Source of the DNA: an uncultured Monoglobus sp. | Lineage (GTDB): Bacteria; Bacillota; Clostridia; Monoglobales; Monoglobaceae | Length of the DNA: 53,814 nucleotides | Direction: 5' to 3' | Assembly (NCBI GenBank): GCA_947630505.1 | Contig: CANRHV010000012.1 | Coordinates: forward strand, 1-53,814 | Part shown: positions 8,548 to 16,716 of the stretch, in pieces | Layout: each line of letters begins with the position of its first letter | How positions within the stretch are numbered: the first letter of the stretch is position 1 | Notes under the pieces: model-generated | Databases searched by the model: none | The model's input: only the letters and a program-made list of their open reading frames with translations | Told to the model about the DNA's origin: nothing | Translations under genes and position numbers: made by a program

Positions 8548-11500
8548 TTAAAGTATCTCGCTCGCGGCGGACATGGGCGTCATGTCGCTCAGGCCGTTCC
8601 AGACCATGAGTTTTATGCTGCCCACCTCGACGTTCTCGGGGATATCTACCGTGTTTGTGAACACGTAGTTAAGGTCGCTCAGATCAGCGTCCATTGTCGA
8701 CATGCTTACGAGGCAGTCGTTTCTGTCGTATACCGCCATGATTATGTTCACGGTCACGGGCTCGATCGCCGCGTCTCCGCTCGCGTTCTCAAGCGTCACG
8801 TTCGCCGTTACCTCGCCTTTCACTTTCGCGCTGTCCGTTATGTCGTTGCCGCTCGCGTCGGTCAGCATTACGTCAGACTTGAGCTCAAGATTCGAGTTTA
8901 TCGAGCCTATCAGCGTTATCGCTCCGTCGGTTATCTCGATATTGAATTTATCTTCGGTCTCGGTCTCTATCTTAACGCTGTCCTTCACTATCGTGATCGG
9001 GTACTCGCCGTCCTCGTCGCTCTCAAGCGCCTTCAGGTTTATATTGCATACCTCGCCGCTCTCTATCGCGGCTCCGCTGTACAGCACCGTCACCGCGCCT
9101 CCGTTTGCCGATGTGAACAGATCGGCCGCCGACGCTCCCTCGGCGGGTGTCACCGATTGATACTCAAACTTTGACGCGTCATAATTCAGCGTGAATCTGT
9201 AATCGGTTATGCCGCTCTCGCCTTCCATAAACAGGTATACCGGCACGGATATCGCGTCTCCCGCAGCTCCAGACGCCGAGCCTACAGATATCGCCGCGCT
9301 TCCCGGCTCTATCTTCGGCACCGTGTACGCCGCCTCGAATACTCCGCTGTTTTTGTATCCGTCCTTCACGGCTATCGCCTTTATCGTGACGTCGTCGGTT
9401 ATCGCTATGCCGCCCGAATATCTCCTGCTCTCGGTCGTGGGCTCGCTGCCGTCCGTGGTGTAGTAGATCATCGAGCCCGCCGTCTCGGAGCGCAGTGTTA
9501 TAACCGTGCCTACCTCAAGCTGTCCCGCGCTGTGGCTGGATATCGGCGTTTCGGTATTGCCGACGGTTATCTTGCCGCCCGCGATCTTGCTGGGATTCAT
9601 TCCCTCTTTAACGGCTATAGCCTTTACCGAGGCTGTCTCGGTCAGCGTTATCGGGCCGTCGTAGAGACTTGAACCTGTGCTTGGCGCGGAACCGTCAAGC
9701 GTGTAGTATATCTGCGCGCCCTCGGTGGCCGTCGTCAGCGTCACGGTCTTGCCGCCTATAAAGCTCGATATGCTTATCTTGGGCGTCTCGGCCGTTCCGC
9801 TCGTCTGTTCCTTCGCAGACACTGTCACGGTGAACGCCGCCGAAAATCCGTTATACGATACGCTTATAGTCTGACTGCCCGCATAGTTCGGGTCGTAGCC
9901 CGAAACGCTGTAGTCGCTGATCTCCTCGCTTGTGCCGTTGTTGTACATCGCGGTCACGATCATTCCGGTCGTGTCAAGCGCCTCGCCCTGTATGTAAGCG
10001 CGCTTGTCGGGCTTTTGCGTAACCGATATGCCTATGAGCTTCTTGGCCTCGACCGTTATTTCAAACGTCGTCTTAAAACCGTTATACTCAACGTTGATCG
10101 TCTGCTTGCCCAAAGTGTTCGGCTCGTAGCCGCTCAGCGTGTAATCGGTGATTTCCTCGGCCTTGCCGTCGCTGTATACCGCCTCAACTTTAAGACCGCT
10201 TGTGTCAAGCGCCGTACCCTCGACCGCGGTCATTTTCGCCGGCGCGGATTTTACGCGTATGCCCGTGATCTCGGCCTTCGGCGGCTGAGTCGGAGCAAGG
10301 GTCGGAACGGGGGTCGAAACGGGCTCGCTGTCTGGTGTAAATGTGAAGGCCTTAAACTTCGCATCGCCCGTGCCGTAGCTGTAGAGAACGTACTCCACGC
10401 CTTTTTCGAGATATGCGCTCACAGGCGCCAGCAGGTGGTTCTCGCTGCCCTCGTTTACGACCGAGGCGACGGCTTGGCCGTCGGCGTATTTCGCGAGTAC
10501 GCCCTGTTTGTTGTTCCTGGGGATGAGCATAAGCGACGAGAACGTGCCGCTGACCTTCGGCGTTATCTTGATATAGCTGTAGCCGCCGTCTCTGTCAAAA
10601 TACCATTCGGGCTGCGCTCCCTCGGTCGGCGGGCCGTATCTGGCGCAAAGCTGTATTCCTATGACATTATAGGACACACCTTTGTTATAGCTTGTGCCCA
10701 TAAAGTCAAAGGTCTCGTTCGGTGTTCCGGTCTTCCATGTAACGCCGACCGTCGCGCCGTTGTCCTTCGCTCCGCTTAGGGCGAGCGTGATATTCTCGTC
10801 GTCGTACAGCACATCCTTTGAGCCGTAGGTCATATCTCTCATATCGTCAGGCACGATCCACTCGCTGGTTTTTTCAGCCGGCGGCTCCGTCGCCTTAGGC
10901 GGCGTGCTTGTGGGCTTGGGCGCCGCTGTAGGTACAGCCGTAGGCACCGCTGTAGGCGCAGCCGTGGGCACCGCTGTAGGTGCTGCCGTGGGTGCCGCTG
11001 TAGGCGCGGCCGTGGGCGCCTGAGTAGGTACTGCCGTGGGCGCGAGGGTCGGAACGGGGGTCGAAACGGGCTCGCTGTCGGGTGTAAATGTGAAGGCCTT
11101 AAACTTCGCATCGCCCGTGCCGTAGCTGTAGAGAACGTACTCCACGCCTTTTTCGAGATACGCGCTCACAGGCGCCAGCAGGTGGTTCTCGCTGCCCTCG
11201 TTTACGACCGAGGTGACGGCTTGGCCGTCGGCGTATTTCGCGAGTACGCCATATTTTCCGTTCCTGGGAATGAGCATAAGCGACGAGAACGTGCCGCTGA
11301 CCTTCGGTGTTATCTTGATATAGCTGTAGCCACCCTCTCTGTCAAAATACCATTCGGGCTGCGCCCCCTCGGTCGGCGGGCCGTATCTGGCGCAGAGCTG
11401 TATTCCTATAACATCATAGGACACACCTTTGTTATAGCTTGTGCCAATAAAGTCAAAGGTCTCGTTCGGTGTTCCGCTCTTCCATGTGACATCGACCGTC

Positions 11501-14500
11501 GCGCCGTCGTCCTTCGCTCCGCCGAGGGCGAGCGTGATATTCTCGTCGTCGTACAGCACGTCCTTTGAGCCGTAGGTCTTATCTCTCATAATGTCGGGCA
11601 CGATCCACTCGCTGGTTTCTTTAGCCGGCGGCGGAACATCGCTGTTTGTCATTTCGTACGGTCCGTATGCTAATATATTTCCGCTCAGAACGTCAATGTC
11701 AATGCTGCATCCGGCAGAAAGGTTGATCGACGTATTAGATATGGCAACTGCCGCTTTCTCCTCGATCAAACCTCCGCCGCGGTTTTTGATCTTATATGTG
11801 ACATATTTATAAGGATGGGATTTCATCATCAAATTAAGACTTTTAGCGTAAGTATTTTTGAAACTTATATGCTCGTTCGCCCGCATGACGCTTTTGAACA
11901 GCGCGGGATCATCGCGCTTTTCAGCTGTCATGCCCTTTATGAGCGTCACATCTATCGGGCCGAGCAGCGGCGTCACCGCGACGCTTTCAAACGCCTCTAT
12001 TTTTATCGATGACCCTTCGTTATCCGTGGAGTAGGACTTGACATTTCCGTCTCCGTCATAGACCGTCATGTCATACTTGCGCGACTTTATCAGCGCATCC
12101 GCTGCGCGAACATTGTTGTTGGTGATCACCAAAGTCTCGCCCTTTCCCGCGCTGTGGCGCTCATAGGCCGGGCTTTGGGACGCGGATGTTTCAAAAGAAT
12201 CTCTGACGCAGTGCACCTCAACATCCGAAAGAGCGGTTATTGTGGCCTCGGCGCCGGCGGGAATTGATATTTCTCTTTCATAATTAACATTAAGGTCGTG
12301 CTCTCCGCTCGCGTATGTGCCGTTGGCGTTGTAGATAACATAGTCCGCCGTGCGATCTACGCCGTATTCAATCGCTTTGGTGATATAAACGCTTGCGCTC
12401 CCCGTCATGATGTTTTTGACTTTCACGCTCTCCCCGGGGCTCAAAAACTTCCGGTAATACGCTTCGCTCTCTCCCTCGGTTTCGCTAAAGAAACTCAAAG
12501 GATATGTGATATGCAGATTTGTTCCGGGTTGATAGCCCGCCGCTGTTATTCTAAGAGAGCAGTTTGCGGGAATCGTGAGGCTTAATTCTTGGCTGCGCGC
12601 CGTGCATTGCTTAACTGTTCCGTCATCACTGTATATCACGTAATCATACGTATAATATTCGCCATAAAGCGTAAGCATCGGGTCAATATATACATCGACA
12701 TTATATGCTGAGGTGTTTTTAAACACGCTCGTGCTCTTTGCCGCAACATGCGAGATTTTATATATCGGGTCGATCTCGGTTACCGAAATCGCGTCGGCCG
12801 CATTCAGGGCAAAGGTCACATGAGGAGTCACAAGTGCGTATCCGTTTACCGGAATAGTTATCGACGAATTGTAATCAGCGGCGTGACCGATAAAGGTGTT
12901 ATTCTCGCCGTATAAGATATAGTCAAACACCCCGTAGTTTGGCAAAGTATAATCGGCGGCGCCATTGTTGGTTATTTTGTAGCTTTTATCGGCGGCAAAC
13001 TCGGTATAAGAGGCGGCGCTTGTGTGGGTAATCGCGAAGTCATCATAACATGAAGATACTTCGTGATAACTATTGCCATCGGGTGAGATTTCCAAAGTGT
13101 CTCCGGCGGGAACCCTTTGATAGTTATCGCCGCTGTAAGCGTAAGACCAACTGTTGCCTTCTTTGACAAGGTTACCCAGATTGTCATACAGTTTATATGG
13201 GCCGTTATATTCTACCTTTGATGCAACTGATGATATATTCTTAAATGAGTATGTTTGACCGGGATTCACATAGATTTCTCTATAGACCGGAGTCTCGCTC
13301 TCGCTTATATCAAAGCATCCCCACGGCGCATACACTCTTATGCTTTGCTCACTTCTATTGGAACATTCAAAACTTCTAAGCTGAGTTATTTTCACGTATC
13401 CACCTGCAGGAACATTCAGCTCACTATAATTATTTTTCGCAATTGACAAAACGTCATCTAAATTAACGCGCTCGCCCGCCGCGTTATAAACCGCGCAATC
13501 GGCTCTGCTATTATAGGCATTCTCACAAAATACTTTCTGTTCTTTTGTCGTCTTGTTTTTATAAATATATGAGTCCCCGTGAGCGTAAGTCCGCGCGTCG
13601 AAAACAGGGTCGGTATCCTTTTCAACTTTAAACACGCTGTTGGCTGCGTATATATCGCAGTATTCCTTCGCGGTAATTTTGAGGGTATAATGCGCCGGCA
13701 CCGTATAACCATCACGCAAAGTTACGTCTGTGCCTTGAACGGAAATTCTTCCGCCCGCGTCATAAAGAGCGTATGATACACTATGGAGAGTGCTACCGCC
13801 GCCCAAAACGGGATATGCGTTATCGGTAGTGTTCTCTATTGAATAGCTGTCTCCGGGTTCGACGGGAATAACAGTCGCCACAGGCTCGTCAAGCTTTTCG
13901 ATTTTAAGCCGCGCGGGCGAATCGCTGAAGGTATAAGGCCGCAGCAGAAGCGCCTCGACTCTGTATCCGGGCTTAATGTCAATATCATAAGAACTGCCTT
14001 TGCTGATGCTGTCGATCTCACCCGAAGCGTTATATAAAACCTCCACGCCGTAAATATCTTCAACTCTTTGGGTTGAATTTGTCATGTTTGTTATTGAATA
14101 ACTCTCATTCGGTCTGCCGTAAATCACATCAAGAGCGGTGCCGTCTGTCTGCTCAACGGTGAAAACGCCGTTCAGAGCGCCGATTTCCATACAATTCTCT
14201 CGCGAGGTGATCTCGGCGGTATATCCGGCGGGAACGGAAAGCGATGAGTCGCTATAAGGTGTTCCCGAGCTTGAATAATTCCCCGCCGCGTCATATAGAA
14301 CATAATCGCAAAAATACCAATTATTCCATTTAAAAATTAAATTTGCGGGGGCGTCGGTGGTATTCTTAAAACGACGGGTCTCTCCGGTGAGCAGACCGAT
14401 ATGCGTATAGACCGGCTCGTCGACCGCAGCGACGGTTATTGCGGCCGAGGTGTAAGAATACGAGGTGCCGGACTCCGCGGTAACAACAGCCCGGCCTCGG

Positions 14501-14868
14501 GCCGGTACCGTTATGGTTTGTGAAGAGTCATAAATGCAAAACGAGTGGCTCTCGATCGTATCGTCGGCATAATAAATAACATAGCTCAGCGAATAGTTGT
14601 ATGTCTGTTTCAATGTGACATTCTGCGGCGTGCCTCCTGTGTTTTTGAACTCGACCGTAGCGCCCGCCTCGATCGAGCCGTCCGCTGCGGCCTCAGCCAC
14701 ATCCTCTGCGGCTTCGGCCACAGGCTGTTCGGACAAGTCCTGCGGCGCCTCCGCCTCGAGCGCGATCTGCTCGGGCGCGGCCTGCTCCTCGGCAAAGGCC
14801 GGGACGCAAAGCGTCGAAAGCACAAGCGCGAACGCCAAAAACATTGTCAGTAGTCTTTGCTTTTTCAT
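8548..14868 (-). CDS. Giant secreted multidomain surface protein with cohesin-like domain
   Basis: A 2106-residue exported protein. Residues 1-26 are a signal peptide ending PAFA. About 45-1075 holds eleven imperfect repeats of roughly 94 residues, each with an F/YxxxN(T) strand, a YxxYdaxG centre and a VPAGyxxxIT strand; I cannot assign them to a family. Residues about 1080-1275 and 1329-1524 are two almost identical copies of one module (ETSEWIVPD to FTPDSEPVSTPVPT), separated by a PTAAP/PTAVP linker. Then come two bacterial Ig-like domains (about 1526-1690), two chitobiase/hexosaminidase C-terminal-like domains with YYTxDGSxP (about 1700-1860), a cohesin-like domain (about 1870-2005) and a C-terminal beta module. 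ATG 14868 is preferred to 14874, which overlaps the GAGGA site. No enzyme domain or LPXTG anchor is visible; it is probably an adhesin or scaffold. Confidence 0.85.
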   Translation of the reverse strand: MKKQRLLTMFLAFALVLSTLCVPAFAEEQAAPEQIALEAEAPQDLSEQPVAEAAEDVAEAAADGSIEAGATVEFKNTGGTPQNVTLKQTYNYSLSYVIYYADDTIESHSFCIYDSSQTITVPARGRAVVTAESGTSYSYTSAAITVAAVDEPVYTHIGLLTGETRRFKNTTDAPANLIFKWNNWYFCDYVLYDAAGNYSSSGTPYSDSSLSVPAGYTAEITSRENCMEIGALNGVFTVEQTDGTALDVIYGRPNESYSITNMTNSTQRVEDIYGVEVLYNASGEIDSISKGSSYDIDIKPGYRVEALLLRPYTFSDSPARLKIEKLDEPVATVIPVEPGDSYSIENTTDNAYPVLGGGSTLHSVSYALYDAGGRISVQGTDVTLRDGYTVPAHYTLKITAKEYCDIYAANSVFKVEKDTDPVFDARTYAHGDSYIYKNKTTKEQKVFCENAYNSRADCAVYNAAGERVNLDDVLSIAKNNYSELNVPAGGYVKITQLRSFECSNRSEQSIRVYAPWGCFDISESETPVYREIYVNPGQTYSFKNISSVASKVEYNGPYKLYDNLGNLVKEGNSWSYAYSGDNYQRVPAGDTLEISPDGNSYHEVSSCYDDFAITHTSAASYTEFAADKSYKITNNGAADYTLPNYGVFDYILYGENNTFIGHAADYNSSITIPVNGYALVTPHVTFALNAADAISVTEIDPIYKISHVAAKSTSVFKNTSAYNVDVYIDPMLTLYGEYYTYDYVIYSDDGTVKQCTARSQELSLTIPANCSLRITAAGYQPGTNLHITYPLSFFSETEGESEAYYRKFLSPGESVKVKNIMTGSASVYITKAIEYGVDRTADYVIYNANGTYASGEHDLNVNYEREISIPAGAEATITALSDVEVHCVRDSFETSASQSPAYERHSAGKGETLVITNNNVRAADALIKSRKYDMTVYDGDGNVKSYSTDNEGSSIKIEAFESVAVTPLLGPIDVTLIKGMTAEKRDDPALFKSVMRANEHISFKNTYAKSLNLMMKSHPYKYVTYKIKNRGGGLIEEKAAVAISNTSINLSAGCSIDIDVLSGNILAYGPYEMTNSDVPPPAKETSEWIVPDIMRDKTYGSKDVLYDDENITLALGGAKDDGATVDVTWKSGTPNETFDFIGTSYNKGVSYDVIGIQLCARYGPPTEGAQPEWYFDREGGYSYIKITPKVSGTFSSLMLIPRNGKYGVLAKYADGQAVTSVVNEGSENHLLAPVSAYLEKGVEYVLYSYGTGDAKFKAFTFTPDSEPVSTPVPTLAPTAVPTQAPTAAPTAAPTAAPTAVPTAAPTAVPTAVPTAAPKPTSTPPKATEPPAEKTSEWIVPDDMRDMTYGSKDVLYDDENITLALSGAKDNGATVGVTWKTGTPNETFDFMGTSYNKGVSYNVIGIQLCARYGPPTEGAQPEWYFDRDGGYSYIKITPKVSGTFSSLMLIPRNNKQGVLAKYADGQAVASVVNEGSENHLLAPVSAYLEKGVEYVLYSYGTGDAKFKAFTFTPDSEPVSTPVPTLAPTQPPKAEITGIRVKSAPAKMTAVEGTALDTSGLKVEAVYSDGKAEEITDYTLSGYEPNTLGKQTINVEYNGFKTTFEITVEAKKLIGISVTQKPDKRAYIQGEALDTTGMIVTAMYNNGTSEEISDYSVSGYDPNYAGSQTISVSYNGFSAAFTVTVSAKEQTSGTAETPKISISSFIGGKTVTLTTATEGAQIYYTLDGSAPSTGSSLYDGPITLTETASVKAIAVKEGMNPSKIAGGKITVGNTETPISSHSAGQLEVGTVITLRSETAGSMIYYTTDGSEPTTESRRYSGGIAITDDVTIKAIAVKDGYKNSGVFEAAYTVPKIEPGSAAISVGSASGAAGDAISVPVYLFMEGESGITDYRFTLNYDASKFEYQSVTPAEGASAADLFTSANGGAVTVLYSGAAIESGEVCNINLKALESDEDGEYPITIVKDSVKIETETEDKFNIEITDGAITLIGSINSNLELKSDVMLTDASGNDITDSAKVKGEVTANVTLENASGDAAIEPVTVNIIMAVYDRNDCLVSMSTMDADLSDLNYVFTNTVDIPENVEVGSIKLMVWNGLSDMTPMSAASEIL
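10298..10884. repeat. 587-bp direct repeat, copy A, inside the surface-protein gene
   Basis: Nearly identical to 11045-11631 at an offset of 747 bases, a multiple of three, so the reading frame is kept. It encodes the second of the twin modules in the protein. Differences are scattered single substitutions, suggesting recent duplication or ongoing gene conversion. Confidence 0.9.
10920..11043. repeat. 12-base-period repeat encoding the Pro/Thr/Ala linker
   Basis: On the plus strand this is a run of variants of GCTGTAGGCGCA and GCCGTGGGC, which encode PTAV/PTAA units on the minus strand. It lies between the two 587-bp copies and is prone to slippage. It is coding and not a CRISPR array. Confidence 0.85.
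11045..11631. repeat. 587-bp direct repeat, copy B, inside the surface-protein gene
   Basis: The partner of 10298-10884. It encodes the first of the twin modules in the protein. The ends are sharp: homology starts at AGGGTCGG and ends at GCCGGCGGC. Confidence 0.9.
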
Positions 14869-14945
14869 AATCATTCCTCACTTTGTATTATATTTTTAAC
14901 ATTTTATTGCTCATCACTGTTTTTTTAAGTATAATATTTACTAAC

Positions 14946-14974
14946 ATTATACTGGATTTTGTTCAAATTGTCAA
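14946..14974 (-). promoter_or_regulatory. Consensus promoter of the giant surface-protein gene
   Basis: On the minus strand: TTGACA (14969-14974), a 17-base spacer, and TATAAT (14946-14951), about 80 bases before the start codon. The AT-rich stretch 14975-15045 beyond it holds no gene that I can see. Confidence 0.85.
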
Positions 14975-15053
14975 GGAAAATTTGAGTGTTTTTTTCAAAA
15001 TATTTAAAATTTTGTGTTTTTGTTATTTAACCCGACGTAATATAGTGATCAGA

Positions 15054-15206
15054 ACACCTCATCAGTCGCCTTCGGCGCCAGCTTCCCCTCAAGGGGAAGC
15101 CTATCTTGCCTTCCCCCCAAATCCGTAGGGGCGGATATCATCCGCCCGCCTGCCTCGCCCAAACCCGTAGGGGCGGACGACCCCGGCCGCCCGCCTGCCT
15201 CGCCCC
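15054..15206. repeat. Intergenic palindromic repeat with a 42-base tandem duplication
   Basis: It begins ACACCTCATCAGTCGCC, the same end sequence as the element at 16582, followed by TTCCCCTCAAGGGGAAG (15083-15099). Two tandem copies (15123-15164, 15165-15206) of a unit starting CCGTAGGGGCGGA and ending CGCCTGCCTCGCCC follow. Related units occur at 49174 and, degenerate, at 51057. No open frame is supported here. Confidence 0.75.
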
Positions 15207-15381
15207 TTGGGGAGAGGTGCCCGCTTGCGGGCGGAGAGGGGTCAACATAGAAACTAGGAAATAGGTACTAGATACTAGGAATATAGCTGTTATTTTCAAT
15301 CCTAGTCCCTAGTTACTAATCACTAGTCCCTATGTTGACCCCTCTCAGTCGCCTTCGGCGACAGCTCTCCCCAAGGGGCGA
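15200..15381. mobile_element. 182-bp near-palindromic MITE-like element
   Basis: The ends are a perfect 17-base inverted repeat: TCGCCCCTTGGGGAGAG (15200-15216) and CTCTCCCCAAGGGGCGA (15365-15381). Inside are two small hairpins, then a second perfect 17-base inverted repeat: GAGAGGGGTCAACATAG (15234-15250) and CTATGTTGACCCCTCTC (15330-15346). The core is rich in CTAG/TACTAG words. No transposase is encoded, so mobility would need help in trans. The class is inferred from structure only. Confidence 0.6.
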
Positions 15382-15433
15382 GCCTTTCTTTTCCTTAATA
15401 TATAATTGATTTTCTATTTTCCACGCAAAAAAA

Positions 15434-15455
15434 GCTCCCGAAATCGGGAGCCGTT
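15434..15455 (-). terminator. Terminator of galE
   Basis: GCTCCCG (15434-15440) and CGGGAGC (15445-15451) form the stem. On the minus strand it is followed by TTTTTTT (complement of 15427-15433). It lies 12 bases beyond the galE stop codon. Confidence 0.85.
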
Positions 15456-15463
15456 TGTTCGTC

Positions 15464-16477
15464 TTAATTCAAGCCGTTGGGATTGTTTTTCTGCCAGTTC
15501 CAGGTGTCGCGGCACATGTCCTCTATGGTGAGCTCGGCCTTCCAACCCAGGCAGCGCTCCGCCTTTGACGGGTCGGAGTAGCACTCGGGAATGTCGCCGG
15601 GTCGACGGGGCTGCATCTCGTAATTCAAATCAATATCATTGACTTTGATAAAGCTCTTTACTATGTCGAGCACGCTGTAGCCCACTCCGGTGCCAAGGTT
15701 GAACGCCTCGACGCCCTTGTGCGCCGCCGCGTAGTCTATCGCTTTGGCGTGGCCCTTGGCGAGATCGACAACGTGGATATAGTCACGGACGCAGGTGCCG
15801 TCGGACGTCGGGTAATCATTGCCGAAAATTCCCAGCTTGGGCAGCTTGCCGACCGCCACCTGTGAGATATAGGGCATCAGATTGTTGGGTATGCCGTCAG
15901 GGTCCTCGCCTATCCTGCCGCTCTTGTGCGCGCCGATGGGATTGAAATATCTCAGCAGCACAACGCTCAGCTCGGGATTCGCCGCGCATGCGTCGGTCAG
16001 GATCTGCTCTATCATCAGCTTGGTCCTGCCATAGGGGCTGCCGCTGGTGAGCGTCGGCATGTCCTCGGTCAGCGGCATTTTGTCGGAATCGCCGTACACC
16101 GTGGCAGACGAGCTGAACACAAAGTTATTAACGCCGTGCTTTTCCATGGCCTCGAGCAATGTCAGGGTCGAGTCGATATTGTTTCTGTAGTACCTGAGCG
16201 GTATTTTGCAGCTCTCGCCCACCGCTTTGAGACCCGCGAAATGGATAACGCAGTCGATATTGTTTTCCGAGAACAGCTTATCCACAGCCTCTCCGTCGCA
16301 AACGTCGATCTCGCAGAACACGAAGTCCTTTCCGGTGATCTCTTTGATTCGGTTCAAAGCCTCGGGCTTGGAGTTTGAAAAATTGTCGGCTATCACGACG
16401 CTGTGGCCCATGTCAAGCAGCTCGATCGCGGTGTGCGAGCCGATATATCCCGCGCCGCCGGTCAAAAGTATATTCAT
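15464..16477 (-). CDS. galE: UDP-glucose 4-epimerase
   Basis: A 337-residue short-chain dehydrogenase/reductase that interconverts UDP-glucose and UDP-galactose with bound NAD. The N-terminal TGGAGYIGSH (residues 6-15) binds NAD; the active-site SSSATVYG and Tyr149-x-x-x-Lys153 (SPYGRTK) are intact. LLRYFNPIGAHKSGRIGEDP is typical of bacterial GalE. The ATG follows AAAGGATG. It has its own promoter and terminator and stands alone between palindromic elements. It could serve galactose use or envelope polysaccharide synthesis. Confidence 0.96.
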   Translation of the reverse strand: MNILLTGGAGYIGSHTAIELLDMGHSVVIADNFSNSKPEALNRIKEITGKDFVFCEIDVCDGEAVDKLFSENNIDCVIHFAGLKAVGESCKIPLRYYRNNIDSTLTLLEAMEKHGVNNFVFSSSATVYGDSDKMPLTEDMPTLTSGSPYGRTKLMIEQILTDACAANPELSVVLLRYFNPIGAHKSGRIGEDPDGIPNNLMPYISQVAVGKLPKLGIFGNDYPTSDGTCVRDYIHVVDLAKGHAKAIDYAAAHKGVEAFNLGTGVGYSVLDIVKSFIKVNDIDLNYEMQPRRPGDIPECYSDPSKAERCLGWKAELTIEDMCRDTWNWQKNNPNGLN

Positions 16478-16528
16478 TTTTTGTCATCCTTTCATATTAT
16501 AATACGCCGATATATTTTCGGTATAAAC

Positions 16529-16557
16529 ATGATACTCCAAAATAAGGATAATGTCAA
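16529..16557 (-). promoter_or_regulatory. Promoter of galE
   Basis: On the minus strand: TTGACA (16552-16557), a 17-base spacer, and TATCAT (16529-16534). The segment TGACATTATCCTTATT inside it recurs exactly at the asd promoter in the opposite orientation. Confidence 0.75.
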
Positions 16558-16581
16558 TATAAAAGTTGTAGGGCAACGTTG

Positions 16582-16696
16582 ACACCTCATCCGACTTTTT
16601 GCCCATTCGGGCAAAAACCCACCTTCCCCTCAAGGGGAAGGCAAAATAGGCTTCCCCTTGAGGGGAAGCTGTCGCCAAAGGCGACTGATGAGGTGT
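16582..16696. mobile_element. 115-bp palindromic MITE-like element with 9-bp terminal inverted repeats
   Basis: ACACCTCAT (16582-16590) and ATGAGGTGT (16688-16696) bound the element. Inside are the hairpins TTTTTGCCCATTCGGGCAAAAA, CTTCCCCTCAAGGGGAAG, CTTCCCCTTGAGGGGAAG and GTCGCCAAAGGCGAC. It lies between galE and the end of the WG-repeat operon, where the hairpins may also end transcription. One end sequence is shared with 15054. Confidence 0.65.
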
Positions 16697-16716
16697 CCTA
16701 TTCCCTATTCCCTACG

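Noticed and set aside
10015-10779. Long plus-strand open frames opposite the giant surface-protein gene (also 1536-2102 minus and others)
   Set aside because: They mirror a strongly coding minus-strand frame, have no ribosome binding site or family features, and arise from the GC-biased third codon positions of the real gene.
10920-11043. Regular short repeats resembling a CRISPR or minisatellite
   Set aside because: The period is 12 bases, in frame, and encodes the PTAAP/PTAVP linker of the surface protein. No spacers or cas genes.
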